Positions 47,173-55,691 of a stretch of DNA of 64,000 bases are shown one piece after another. Position 1 is the stretch's first letter. Every line of letters begins with the position of its first letter. Source of the DNA: [Mycobacterium] crassicus. Its GTDB lineage: Bacteria; Actinomycetota; Actinomycetes; Mycobacteriales; Mycobacteriaceae. A program made the translations under genes and the position numbers. The stretch is from the NCBI RefSeq assembly GCF_020181615.1, contig NZ_CP084029.1:2386782-2450781 (forward strand), read 5' to 3'. The notes below the pieces were generated by a model, which worked only from the letters and a program-made list of their open reading frames with translations, ran no database searches and was not told the origin of the DNA.

Positions 47173-47616
47173 TCAGCCGAATTCCGCTGCGGGATCGGTG
47201 TGGCCGGCAGAGCCGGCCCGGCGTGGCAGCTCGACGACGACGTTGGTGGCCTTCACCGAGGCGACTACCAAGCTGCCGGGCTGCAGCCCCAGCTCCTCGG
47301 CGGCCTCACGGCTGACCAGGGACACCAGCCGGAACGGGCCGGCCTGGATGTCAACCTGGGCCATCACTGTGTCGCGAGTGACCGCGGTGACCAGCCCGAC
47401 CAGCCGGTTGCGGGCGGATTGACCCACCACCGGATTCCGCGACACCGGTTCGACCGAGGCACGCTCCTGGGCGAACCGGGCCAACTCGGCCCCGTCGACC
47501 ATGCGCGGCCCGTTGCCGGTCGTCGCGGACAGCCGGTCTGAATCGATCCACCGCCGCACGGTGTCGTCACTGACTCCGAGCAACTCGGCGACTTCGGCGA
47601 TGCGAAAGCGTGGCAC
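47173..47616 (-). CDS. Helix-turn-helix / TOBE (molybdate-binding-like) protein
   Basis: The 147-residue protein has an N-terminal MerR/excisionase-type HTH (FRIAEVAELLGVSDDTVRRW) and a C-terminal Mop/TOBE domain (RNRLVGLVTAVTRDTVMAQV, then SLVSREAAEELGLQPGSLV and VKATNVVVE), as in molybdate-responsive regulators. It probably binds molybdate or tungstate and DNA. It lies 33 bp after the NTF2-like gene on the same strand and upstream of the transport operon. No molybdenum transporter is seen in the window. Confidence 0.82.
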   Translation of the reverse strand: MPRFRIAEVAELLGVSDDTVRRWIDSDRLSATTGNGPRMVDGAELARFAQERASVEPVSRNPVVGQSARNRLVGLVTAVTRDTVMAQVDIQAGPFRLVSLVSREAAEELGLQPGSLVVASVKATNVVVELPRRAGSAGHTDPAAEFG

Positions 47617-47649
47617 GCCACTGAGCTTATCCCCCGCAGACCCGTCGAA

Positions 47650-48450
47650 TCAGTCTCCCGGGAAGTACCGGACTGTCGCGATCGTCCCGTCGCGCCCGGC
47701 CACGTCGGCGAACAGCACCCCACGCTGTCGCGACGACGCGAGTGACACCGCGACGGTGCTGCCGGCCGCCAGCACCTTCACCGGGCGCGCGCCGGCCAGC
47801 TGCGTGCTGAGTTCGGCGAGATCTGCACTGGTGTCATCTCCGAAAGTCACTGTGGCACCGGGTGATAACAACGTCTGTGCGGCGACTGAATCCGCCGAGG
47901 CGATCGCTGCGAGGAACGTCCGCACCGGCCTCTTACCCCGACCGGCCGGCCGGCGGAACCCGGATGCGAATCCGGCGGTCCCGGCGAGCCCTTGATTGCC
48001 CAGCAACGCTCGCGCCAGTCCGAGGCCGGCGGGCATCGCCGAAACACCGTTGCCGAGGAACTTTCGCATCATCGCCGGGAGCTCCCAGTAGGCACGCAAT
48101 CGGAGCAGCTGCCACTGACCGGCGGACTCCCGAAGGTCATAGCGCAAGATCGCCGGAATGTGCATCGTCACCGCCGATCCCATGGCGACCTCAAGCAGCA
48201 GGTCCCGGACCACGGTGGTGTCGCGCACGATGTCGAGATCACGGTGGAAGGTGATGTCGCGCGGGCCGATGAACGTGTCGTAGAACCGGCCGATCTGCTC
48301 GGGCCCGACGTGCGGGCGGGAGCCCACCGGATCCTCGACTCGGCCGTCGGGCGCGAACAGGCCCACCCAACCGGCCCGGTCGTGGGCGGCGGCCGCGGCC
48401 GGTGACCGCTCGACCGTCGCCAGCAGAGCCGATGTCGCGGCATCCGTCAT
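47650..48450 (-). CDS. NTF2-like/SnoaL-type protein (Rv2042c position)
   Basis: The 266-residue protein contains two NTF2-like halves: residues about 5-125 (DRAGWVGLFAPDGRVEDPVG, IGRFYDTFIG) and about 175-265 (FLAAIASADSVAAQTLLSPGATVTFGD). The first half looks like a ketosteroid-isomerase/SnoaL fold. No catalytic residues can be named. The ATG overlaps the pncA stop by 4 bp, so it is translationally coupled to pncA, just as Rv2042c follows pncA in M. tuberculosis. Confidence 0.78.
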   Translation of the reverse strand: MTDAATSALLATVERSPAAAAAHDRAGWVGLFAPDGRVEDPVGSRPHVGPEQIGRFYDTFIGPRDITFHRDLDIVRDTTVVRDLLLEVAMGSAVTMHIPAILRYDLRESAGQWQLLRLRAYWELPAMMRKFLGNGVSAMPAGLGLARALLGNQGLAGTAGFASGFRRPAGRGKRPVRTFLAAIASADSVAAQTLLSPGATVTFGDDTSADLAELSTQLAGARPVKVLAAGSTVAVSLASSRQRGVLFADVAGRDGTIATVRYFPGD

Positions 48451-49019
48451 TGATCGACCTCCATCAGTTCGACGCCGTCAGCCCGCAACGCCGTCAGCGC
48501 CGCGGCTGTGGTCTCCGGATCCACCCCCGCGATCAGGCGTGGTAGCACCGTGGTGGCGAACCCGGCACGGACCGCGTCCTCGGCGGTGGCGCGCACGCAA
48601 TAGTCGGTGGCCACCCCGACCACGTCGACGCTGTCCACGCCTTGCCGCTGCAGCCAGTCACCCAACCCGACGTCATTGTCGTCGGCGCCGTCGAACCCGC
48701 TGTATCCCGCGCTGTAGGCGCCCTTCTTGAACACCGCTTCGATACGGTCGGTGCACAGGGCGGGGTGAAAATCCGCGCCGGCGGTGCCCGCGATGCAATG
48801 CGGTGGCCACGAGGTCCGGAAGTCCGGCGGGTCGGCGAAATGGCTGCCGGGGTCGATGTGGTGATCCTGGGTCGCCACCACGTGCTGGTAGCGGCCGCGG
48901 CCCGCCTCACTGTCCAGGTAACGAGAGATGGCGTGGGCGAGTGCGCCGGCTCCGGTCACCGGCAGTGCGCCCCCCTCACAGAAGTCGTTCTGCATGTCGA
49001 CGATGAGCAGCGCTCGCAT
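48447..49019 (-). CDS. pncA: Nicotinamidase/pyrazinamidase
   Basis: The 190-residue enzyme hydrolyses nicotinamide to nicotinate (NAD salvage) and also activates pyrazinamide. The triad D8, K99 and C141 and the metal ligands D52, H54, H60 and H74 are all present; numbers are +3 relative to M. tuberculosis PncA after a short insertion near residue 42 (D8 is unshifted). Landmarks are MRALLIVDMQNDFCEGG and VVGVATDYCVRATAEDAVR. The start is the ATG at 49019, overlapping the end of the DUF2784 gene by 44 bp. The gene appears intact, so the enzyme should be active. Confidence 0.93.
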   Translation of the reverse strand: MRALLIVDMQNDFCEGGALPVTGAGALAHAISRYLDSEAGRGRYQHVVATQDHHIDPGSHFADPPDFRTSWPPHCIAGTAGADFHPALCTDRIEAVFKKGAYSAGYSGFDGADDNDVGLGDWLQRQGVDSVDVVGVATDYCVRATAEDAVRAGFATTVLPRLIAGVDPETTAAALTALRADGVELMEVDQ

Positions 49020-49389
49020 GTCTTCCACCGTATCGCCGATGTCGCAAGGCTTCTCGTCCGCACAGCCACCAGGAGCCGGCAACCACTGCAACCACCGCAA
49101 CCTCGACTGCGGTGGCCCAGGCGGCCGGGTAGACGACGCCGGTCAGATAGTGGGCGATGAATCCGTCCGGTGGCAGCGGGGCCATCCCGGCGGCGGCGCG
49201 GGCCCGGCGCTCCAGCCAGGTCAGCGGGCAGTCGAGCCCGGCTACGACGATCAGAACGGCCCACGTCACCGCCGGGATGTGCAGCCAGATGGTGCGCGGC
49301 CACCGCAACGCCAAGAAGCCGCCGACCACGACGTAGCCGACGAATGCCAGGTGCAGAGCAACGATGAGCCCCACCGCGATCTGGTACAT
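48976..49389 (-). CDS. DUF2784 membrane protein (Rv2044c position)
   Basis: The 137-residue protein has three or four membrane segments: MYQIAVGLIVALHLAFVGYV is the first and TIWLHIPAVTWAVLIVVAGL the second. The CPLTWLERRAR motif and the GFIAHYLTGVVYP segment are those of DUF2784. Its last 14 codons overlap pncA in another frame, which would couple their translation. No function is known. Confidence 0.75.
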   Translation of the reverse strand: MYQIAVGLIVALHLAFVGYVVVGGFLALRWPRTIWLHIPAVTWAVLIVVAGLDCPLTWLERRARAAAGMAPLPPDGFIAHYLTGVVYPAAWATAVEVAVVAVVAGSWWLCGREALRHRRYGGRHASAAHRRHAERLL

Positions 49390-49481
49390 CGGACACCCTT
49401 TTCGCCGTCCGCAGAATCCGATCCGGCCTTCGTTCGTCACGGTACATTGGCGAGCACCCAACGTGGTCAGGAGCGAAGCTG

Positions 49482-50042
49482 ATGTCAACCGGCGATTTCG
49501 ACCCGAACCGGCCCGGCTACGGCCAGGGTTACGGCCCGGGTTACGGCCAGCCCGGCGGTTATCCGCCGGCCCCGGGCTGGGGGCAACAGCCCCCATGGGG
49601 ACAGCAACCGGCGTGGGGCCAGAAGCCAGGCGGCCTGGGCAGGCGATTCGGGGCCCGACTGCTCGACGGCCTACTGGTCGGCTTCGTTGCGGTCCTTCTG
49701 TCGTGGTTCGTGTTCTCCGATGACTACCCGTTCCTGGTCACCGGCCTGTTCTCCGGCGTACTGACCTACGGCTACTTCGTGTTGTTCGAGGTCACTTCGG
49801 GCGCGACGCCGGCCAAGCGGTTGCTCGGTCTGGCGGTGCGCGGGCCCGACGGTGTTTCCAAGCCGACGGCAGCCGAGTCGGCCAAGCGCAACGCGTTCAC
49901 CGTCCTGGCGGTGATCCCCTACCTGGGCGGACTGCTGGCCTTCGTGGCCTATGTGGTGATCGCGGTGACGATCAGCGGCAGCCCGACCAAGCAGGGCAAG
50001 CACGACGAATTCGCCGGCGGAACCCGGGTAGTCCGGGACTGA
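49482..50042 (+). CDS. RDD family membrane protein
   Basis: The 186-residue protein begins with a disordered Pro/Gly/Tyr/Gln-rich tail (about 50 residues of GYGQ and PGWGQQPPWGQ repeats). An RDD domain follows: GLGRRFGARLLDGLLVG, FEVTSGATPAKRLLGLAV, and three membrane helices. RDD proteins are small membrane proteins, some linked to ion transport. The gene is monocistronic, divergent from the DUF2784-pncA operon and convergent with lipT by 6 bp. Confidence 0.83.
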   Translation: MSTGDFDPNRPGYGQGYGPGYGQPGGYPPAPGWGQQPPWGQQPAWGQKPGGLGRRFGARLLDGLLVGFVAVLLSWFVFSDDYPFLVTGLFSGVLTYGYFVLFEVTSGATPAKRLLGLAVRGPDGVSKPTAAESAKRNAFTVLAVIPYLGGLLAFVAYVVIAVTISGSPTKQGKHDEFAGGTRVVRD

Positions 50043-50048
50043 TCCGCG

Positions 50049-51557
50049 CTAGCCGGTCAGGGTGAAGCCCTCCCAGGCCATCCGGCGTTCGGGGGCCGGG
50101 TCGAACTCCACCCGGGTGTTGCGATTGAAGACCATCACGGCGCGGTCGGCCTCGGTGTAGGCCGGCCAGTCGTCGCCCGGTATCCCGTCCCGGCTGAACG
50201 CCCCCCAGCGGCGCTGCACATGCCCGCTGACCCGCAGCGCCGCCCGACGGTCGGCTCCGGCGGTCAGCAGGAAGCCCAGACCGCCCGTGCGGTAGACGTC
50301 GAACACCGCGAACAGTTCAGTGGCGTGGGTGGCGCCCAGGCCCGACCACCGCAGCACCCGTGGCGCGAAGTCGTAGCGGTAGACGTAGGTCGGTGCGTGC
50401 ATCCCGTGAGCCTCGGCGATTTCCCAGACCGCCGCGTTGAAGGCGAAGTCCCCGCCGAGCCGGATGCAGGCGGCACGGTCCGGGTAGTCCGGGTAGGCGG
50501 CGACAATCCGGTCGCGTACGCCCGGGCGGGCATTGGCCAGCACCGCCTCCACCATGGCCTCGTTGGTCGGCAACATCTTCAGGAACCGGGTGAACAGTCG
50601 ACCCTCCTCGGCATTGCTGCCGACGATGAGCGGCACCCGGTGGGCCGAACCCCGCCGCATCGCCTCGACCGGGTCGAGTGGCAACAGGTCGTCGCCGAAG
50701 ACCGGGCCAATTGGGAAGGCGCCCAACATCTCTTGGGCGCCCTCGGTGATCAGCCGGTCCTGGGCCGCCAGCAACTCGGCCGGCGAGACCCGCAGCAGGG
50801 TGTGGGCGGCGTCGGCGGTGCGTACCCCGAGCAGCGCGGCGAAGCGGTTCGCGAACTCCGCTGCCACCTCGGGACCACGCACCATGCCCGCGGCGGGGCT
50901 TTCGGCGATGGCGCGGGCGAACAGGCCCTCGGCCTCGGGTACGGCCAGCAGGGTGGAGACGATGTGCGCTCCGGCGCTCTCCCCGAAGATCGTGACGTTG
51001 TCCGGGTCGCCGCCGAACGCGGCGACGTTGCGCCGCACCCAACGCAGGGCGAGCACCAGGTCGCGCAGGAACAGGTTGCTGTCCACCGTGACCTCGGACG
51101 TCGACAGCGACGACAGGTCCAGGCAGCCGAGCGCGCCGAGCCGGTAGTTCACCGACACGTAGACGCAGCCGCGCCGGGCCAAGGCGGCCCCGTCGTAGAT
51201 CGGGGTGGCCGAGCTGCCCAGGATGTAGCCGCCGCCGTGGATGAACACCATGACCGGCAGTGGATCCTGCGCGAGTTCGTCGGGGGCCACCACGTTGAGA
51301 GTCAGACAGTCCTCGCTGGCCCGTTGGAACCGGCCCGGGCCGAGCATGGTGTAGATCCGTTCCTGCGGCGCGCAGTTGGCAAAACCGTGGCAGTGCCGGA
51401 CTCCTGACCAGGGCTCAGCCGGTTGGGGAGCCCGGAATCGCAGCGGCCCGACCGGCGGCCGTGCATACGGGATGGACCGCCACCGGCGCACACCGTCACG
51501 GACGAAACCCTCCACAATGCCGGTGTCGATGCTGACCTGCACAGGGTGGTTATGCAT
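50049..51557 (-). CDS. lipT: Type-B carboxylesterase/lipase, LipT-like
   Basis: The 502-residue carboxylesterase has the oxyanion segment MVFIHGGGYILGSS, nucleophile elbow FGESAGAHIVSTLL, an acid residue in SNAEEGRLF, and a catalytic histidine in LGATHATELFAVF. The SEDCLTLNV segment is the family's second signature. No signal peptide is evident. Its position between the pncA region and lppI matches Rv2045c (lipT). The substrate is unknown. Confidence 0.87.
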   Translation of the reverse strand: MHNHPVQVSIDTGIVEGFVRDGVRRWRSIPYARPPVGPLRFRAPQPAEPWSGVRHCHGFANCAPQERIYTMLGPGRFQRASEDCLTLNVVAPDELAQDPLPVMVFIHGGGYILGSSATPIYDGAALARRGCVYVSVNYRLGALGCLDLSSLSTSEVTVDSNLFLRDLVLALRWVRRNVAAFGGDPDNVTIFGESAGAHIVSTLLAVPEAEGLFARAIAESPAAGMVRGPEVAAEFANRFAALLGVRTADAAHTLLRVSPAELLAAQDRLITEGAQEMLGAFPIGPVFGDDLLPLDPVEAMRRGSAHRVPLIVGSNAEEGRLFTRFLKMLPTNEAMVEAVLANARPGVRDRIVAAYPDYPDRAACIRLGGDFAFNAAVWEIAEAHGMHAPTYVYRYDFAPRVLRWSGLGATHATELFAVFDVYRTGGLGFLLTAGADRRAALRVSGHVQRRWGAFSRDGIPGDDWPAYTEADRAVMVFNRNTRVEFDPAPERRMAWEGFTLTG

Positions 51558-51655
51558 GAGCCGAACGGTAGCGAATCACCCGGTGGTTAGCGAACCTCGA
51601 CGAAGGAGAGGTGAGGCTGGACCGCCGCTTGAGCAGGGCCGGTTAGCCTAACGGC

Positions 51656-52363
51656 ATGCGTCTCACCGGGCTGATCGCCGTGTTGCTGTTGATCGCCGGA
51701 TGTTCCCGCGCGACGGTCGAGGAGCCGGAACCGAGCCCCACCGGGCCTTCCGCGCCGACCACCTCCAGCGCACCGACGTCCGCGGCGACGACGACCCCGT
51801 CGTCATCGAAGCCGTCGGCGCCACCGGCCGCCGGCGCCCCGATCGCCGATGTCATCACCTGGATCGAGGCCGGCCGACCCGCCGACCCCACCGGCTATCA
51901 CAAGGCCACCCGCGACGGCGAGACCACCGACCTCATCGACGACATCGCCTTCACGGTCCCGGCCGGGCCCCGCCGCGTCACCACCTGCATGACCGATGCC
52001 GAGTCCACCGACAGCGCGTTGGCCTGCGTGGTGGACCTGGTGAATCCCCCGCCGCAGCCCCAGGACATCTACGGGCAGTGGAAGGGCGGCTGGATCGACT
52101 ACGGCGGCAATACGCTGCGCGTCGGCTCCGCTCACGGCGATCCAGGCCGGTTCCTGCACGGTGCGGGGGCCGAACTGCCCGATGGATCTTCATTGTCGTT
52201 CGGCGACTATCGCTGTCGTGCGGATCGAGTCGGGCTGTTCTGCGTGAACTACGCCCACCGCTCAGCGGTGTTGTTCAGCCCGGAGGGCATCGGAACGTTC
52301 GGCTGCCTGCAGCCCGTGCCGCCGCCGGCGGATGCCGCCAAGCTGTTCAGCTGCGCCAGCTGA
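51656..52363 (+). CDS. lppI: Lipoprotein, LppI-like
   Basis: The 235-residue protein has a lipoprotein signal with lipobox LIAGC (C16), a Ser/Thr/Pro/Ala-rich linker (residues 20-60), and a folded domain with five cysteines (TTCMTD, LACVVD, YRCRAD, LFCVNY, FGCLQP) and a last one near the C-terminus. Position and length suit Rv2046 (lppI); the sequence cannot be compared from memory beyond that. It ends 3 bp before the convergent zinc-ribbon-like gene. Confidence 0.75.
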   Translation: MRLTGLIAVLLLIAGCSRATVEEPEPSPTGPSAPTTSSAPTSAATTTPSSSKPSAPPAAGAPIADVITWIEAGRPADPTGYHKATRDGETTDLIDDIAFTVPAGPRRVTTCMTDAESTDSALACVVDLVNPPPQPQDIYGQWKGGWIDYGGNTLRVGSAHGDPGRFLHGAGAELPDGSSLSFGDYRCRADRVGLFCVNYAHRSAVLFSPEGIGTFGCLQPVPPPADAAKLFSCAS

Positions 52364-52366
52364 CAC

Positions 52367-52705
52367 TCAGCGCCAGCGGTCGGCAGACTCGACGGCGTGC
52401 AGCAGCGTGTCGCACAGTTGTCGGAGTTCCTCACGCGGAGCGTCCTCGGCCAGGGCGGTCGCGATGTCCTCGGCGGCACAGCGCACCTGATACACCCGGT
52501 CGGACAGGGCCGTCGCCTCGTCGGCGGACAGCACCACCGAATCGGGTGCCAGCGACGCGGTCTTACCACTGCTGATCAGGGCACGCTGCTCGTAGGCGCG
52601 CTGTCGGCAGGACTGCCGGCAGTACTGACGGCGCCGCCCGATCCCCGCATCACCGACGTCACGACCACACCATCGGCACGGTTGGGGGCGCGGGCTGCGG
52701 GGCAC
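52367..52705 (-). CDS. Small CxxC zinc-ribbon-like hypothetical protein
   Basis: The 112-residue protein starts at GTG 52705, with AAGGTGGG 8 bases upstream. The N-terminal third contains CRWCGRDV and RRRQYCRQSCRQRAYEQR, a four-cysteine cluster that probably binds zinc, common in actinobacterial proteins. The C-terminal part is a helical segment (LSDRVYQVRCAAEDIATAL). The position resembles that of Rv2049c, next to rbpA, but identity is not claimed. No function is known. Confidence 0.7.
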   Translation of the reverse strand: MPRSPRPQPCRWCGRDVGDAGIGRRRQYCRQSCRQRAYEQRALISSGKTASLAPDSVVLSADEATALSDRVYQVRCAAEDIATALAEDAPREELRQLCDTLLHAVESADRWR

Positions 52706-52845
52706 GGATGCCCACCTTAGTCCGGGGACGGCGATGTTCCCGGTATCGTGAGGGGTCGCGCCACGTGCGCCGGGAACTTGACAGGGGCCGTTCGCGTTGA
52801 CAATCGCGAGGCACATTTCACTGACAGGCATAAGGAGAGTGGGTC

Positions 52846-53181
52846 ATGGCTGATCGTGTTCTGCGGGGCAGTCGACTGGGAGCCGTGAGCTACGAGACCG
52901 ACCGGAACCACGACCTGGCGCCGCGCCGCATGGCGCGCTACCGCACCGACAACGGTGAAGAGTTCGAGGTTCCGTTCGCCGACGACGCGGAGATCCCCGG
53001 CACCTGGATGTGCCGGAACGGTTTGGAGGGCACCCTGCTCGAGGGTGACCTGCCCGAGCCGAAGAAGGTCAAGCCGCCGCGCACCCACTGGGACATGCTG
53101 CTGGAGCGTCGCTCGGTCGAAGAGCTCGAGGAGCTGCTCAAGGAGCGCCTGGACCTGATCAAGACGCGTCGTCGGGGCTGA
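52846..53181 (+). CDS. rbpA: RNA polymerase-binding protein RbpA
   Basis: The 111-residue actinobacterial transcription factor shows the N-terminal tail (ADRVLRGSRLGAVSYETDR), the RbpA core domain, the basic linker (PEPKKVKPPRTHWDMLLERR) and the C-terminal sigma-interaction helix (SVEELEELLKERLDLIKTRR). It stabilises the open promoter complex with SigA and SigB. The ATG follows AAGGAGAG. Complete and typical. A strong bidirectional terminator follows. Confidence 0.96.
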   Translation: MADRVLRGSRLGAVSYETDRNHDLAPRRMARYRTDNGEEFEVPFADDAEIPGTWMCRNGLEGTLLEGDLPEPKKVKPPRTHWDMLLERRSVEELEELLKERLDLIKTRRRG

Positions 53182-53193
53182 CCCCCCATCGTG

Positions 53194-53227
53194 AATCGCC
53201 AGCGCGGCCTCGGCTGCGCTGGCGATT
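53194..53227. terminator. Bidirectional terminator between rbpA and ppm1
   Basis: AATCGCCAGCGC (53194-53205) and GCGCTGGCGATT (53216-53227) are perfect 12-bp complements with a 10-base loop. It lies 13 bp after rbpA and 13 bp after the ppm1 stop on the other strand, so it can end both transcripts. Confidence 0.8.
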
Positions 53228-53239
53228 GTCGTCTGTGAC

Positions 53240-53992
53240 CTAGCCGCGGCTGCTTCGCAGCCGGTTCATCCGGCCACCGATCCCCCAGCGCGCCACCTTG
53301 ACCATCGCTTCGCGGATGTTTGAGCCGCTCATCTTGGACACGCCCAGTTCACGCTCGGTGAAGGTGATGGGCACCTCTGTGATGGTGAAGCCGTTGTTGA
53401 CGGCACGCCAGGTGAGGTCGACCTGGAAGCAGTACCCCTTGGAGTCCACCGCGTCCAGGCCGATCTTCTCCAGCACCTCGCGACGGTAGGCGCGGTAACC
53501 GGCGGTGATGTCGTGGATTCCCACCCCGAGCAGCAGCCGGGCGTAGGTGTTGGCGGCCTTGGACAGCACCAGGCGACGTACGGGCCAGTTGCGTACCGCA
53601 CCGCCGTCGACGTAGCGCGAACCGATCGCCACGTCGGCTCCCGAATCGATGGCGTCCAGCAACCGGTACAACTGCTCGGGCGCGTGGCTGCCGTCGGCGT
53701 CCATCTCGACGATCACCTCGTACTCACGGGCCAGCCCCCAGGCGAAACCGGCCAGATAGGCCGCGCCCAGCCCGGCCTTGGCCGTGCGGTGCATCACGTG
53801 GATGCGCTCGGGATCGGCCGCAGCCCGCTCGTCGGCCAGCTTCCCGGTGCCGTCCGGGCTGCCGTCGTCGACGACGAGAATGTGCACGTCAGGGCGGGCC
53901 TGCTGCACCCGGCTCAAGATGATCGGCAGATTCTCCAGCTCGTTGTAGGTGGGGATCACCACCAGTGTGTGCAGGCTGGGACGATCACTCAT
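53240..53992 (-). CDS. ppm1: Polyprenol monophosphomannose synthase
   Basis: The 250-residue GT2 glycosyltransferase transfers mannose from GDP-mannose to polyprenyl phosphate, giving the lipid-linked donor for LM/LAM and lipoglycan synthesis. Landmarks are [40 protein letters not shown] with the DAD metal site, and [10 protein letters not shown]. In M. tuberculosis this domain is fused to Lnt as Ppm1; here it is a separate protein whose start overlaps the lnt stop by 8 bp. Confidence 0.93.
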   Translation of the reverse strand: MSDRPSLHTLVVIPTYNELENLPIILSRVQQARPDVHILVVDDGSPDGTGKLADERAAADPERIHVMHRTAKAGLGAAYLAGFAWGLAREYEVIVEMDADGSHAPEQLYRLLDAIDSGADVAIGSRYVDGGAVRNWPVRRLVLSKAANTYARLLLGVGIHDITAGYRAYRREVLEKIGLDAVDSKGYCFQVDLTWRAVNNGFTITEVPITFTERELGVSKMSGSNIREAMVKVARWGIGGRMNRLRSSRG

Positions 53993-55691
53993 CGGCGCCG
54001 CTCCTCCCGTTTCCGTCGGCGCCGACAGGCCGCCGCTTGAACGCTCCATTTTGCCGTATGCCCGCCAGCAGCCCGGCAACGGCCGCGCCGAGCAGCACCC
54101 ATTGCAGGACCGGCGCCCATCGGGTGGCCGGCGTCAGCCTGGTTTTGAGCCGCAGGTGACTGTCCAGGTAGGCGGGTTCGAAGAACTCGGTACGGGCCAG
54201 TTCGTGGCCGTCCGGGGCGATCACGGCGCTGATCCCGGTGGTGCCCGCGACGACGACGTAGCGGTCGTGTTCGACCGCGCGCACCTTGGCGAACGCCAGT
54301 TGCTGCTCGCTCATGGTGGCGTCGAACGTGGCGTTGTTGGACGGCACCGTCAGCAGCTGGGCGCCGGCCAGCACCGACTGTCGGGGGGCACGGTCGAAGA
54401 TCACTTCCCAGCAGGTGGCCACCCCGACCGGGATACCGGCGACCTGCACGACCCCGTTGCCGTGACCCGGAACGAAGTAACCCGCGCGGTCGGCGTAGCC
54501 GGACAGGTGGCGGAAGAAGTCACGCCAGGGCAGGTACTCGCCGAACGGCTGCACGATCCGCTTGTCGTGGCTCTCCCCCGGCCCGGTGAGCGGGTCCCAG
54601 ACCAGCACCGAATTGGTTGCCACCGGATGGTCGGGGGTCCAGCCGGGCGCGGCACGCACGGTGCCGACCAGGATCGGCGCGTCGATCGCCTGGGCCGCCA
54701 CGGTGATCTGTTGTGCGGCGTCGATATTGCGCAGCGGATCGATGTCGGAGGCGTTCTCCGGCCAGATCACGAACAGCGGTTGCGGGGCCCGCCCGGCCGC
54801 GACGTCTTCGGCCAGCCGCAGGGTTTCGCGCACGTGATAATCCAGCACCTGTCGCCGCTGGGCGTTGAAGTCCAGTCCGAGTCGCGGCACGTTGCCCTGC
54901 ACCGCGGCCACCGTGATGGTCGGGTCGTTGCCCGCGCCCGCCCCGGAGCGCCGGACACCGGGCCACACCACGACCGCGGCCAGCAGGACCAGACAGACGC
55001 ACAGGCCGGGCAGCAGTACCGCAGGCGGGCGTCCGGTGGTCTCGTGTTCCGACCGGTGCGACTCCTCGCGCAGCCATCGGAGAATCTCAACGGTCAGGGC
55101 GGTACCGGCGCAGCCGACCAGCGCCACCGCCGTCGACAACAGCGGGACTCCACCGAGGGCGGCCAGCGGCAGTAGCGGTCCCTCCGTCTGGCCGTATCCC
55201 AGTACACCCCAGGGGAATCCGCCGAACGGGAACACCGACTTAACCCACTCCTGGGCTGCCCACAGCAGTGCGAACCACACCGGCCAGCCGGCCAGGCCGC
55301 GCACCACCACCGCAGCCGCGCCGAACACCGCCGGGAACAACGCGCACATCAGGGTCAGCATCAGCCACGGCAGGGGCCCCACCAGCCCGCCGACCCAGGG
55401 CAGCAGCGGCAGGTAGAACGCCAGACCGCACAGCAGGCCATATCCGAAACCACCGGCGACGGTGGTCGTCGGGCGGATCAGCACCCAGCTCAGCAACCCG
55501 ATTGCCAGGATGGCCGCCCACCACCAGTTCAGCGGCGGGAAACTGCCGCGCAGCAGCATGCCGGCGGCGACCGTTGCGGCCAGCTGGGCCCATCGATCCG
55601 CCGCCGCGACACCGAGGCGTTCCAGCCGACGCGGCCGCGCCAGGGCCGGGTGGGCGGGTGTTTGGGTGGCCGGGTCGTCGTCGTCAGTCAT
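53985..55691 (-). CDS. lnt: Apolipoprotein N-acyltransferase
   Basis: The 568-residue protein has six to eight membrane segments and a nitrilase domain. The nucleophile cysteine is in [10 protein letters not shown], the lysine in [16 protein letters not shown] and the glutamate in IWPENASD. It acylates the N-terminal cysteine of lipoproteins. Its 3' end overlaps ppm1 by 8 bp and its 5' end overlaps the amidohydrolase gene by 8 bp, so all three are translationally coupled. The layout resembles the two-gene form in M. smegmatis as I remember it. Confidence 0.92.
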   Translation of the reverse strand: MTDDDDPATQTPAHPALARPRRLERLGVAAADRWAQLAATVAAGMLLRGSFPPLNWWWAAILAIGLLSWVLIRPTTTVAGGFGYGLLCGLAFYLPLLPWVGGLVGPLPWLMLTLMCALFPAVFGAAAVVVRGLAGWPVWFALLWAAQEWVKSVFPFGGFPWGVLGYGQTEGPLLPLAALGGVPLLSTAVALVGCAGTALTVEILRWLREESHRSEHETTGRPPAVLLPGLCVCLVLLAAVVVWPGVRRSGAGAGNDPTITVAAVQGNVPRLGLDFNAQRRQVLDYHVRETLRLAEDVAAGRAPQPLFVIWPENASDIDPLRNIDAAQQITVAAQAIDAPILVGTVRAAPGWTPDHPVATNSVLVWDPLTGPGESHDKRIVQPFGEYLPWRDFFRHLSGYADRAGYFVPGHGNGVVQVAGIPVGVATCWEVIFDRAPRQSVLAGAQLLTVPSNNATFDATMSEQQLAFAKVRAVEHDRYVVVAGTTGISAVIAPDGHELARTEFFEPAYLDSHLRLKTRLTPATRWAPVLQWVLLGAAVAGLLAGIRQNGAFKRRPVGADGNGRSGADE

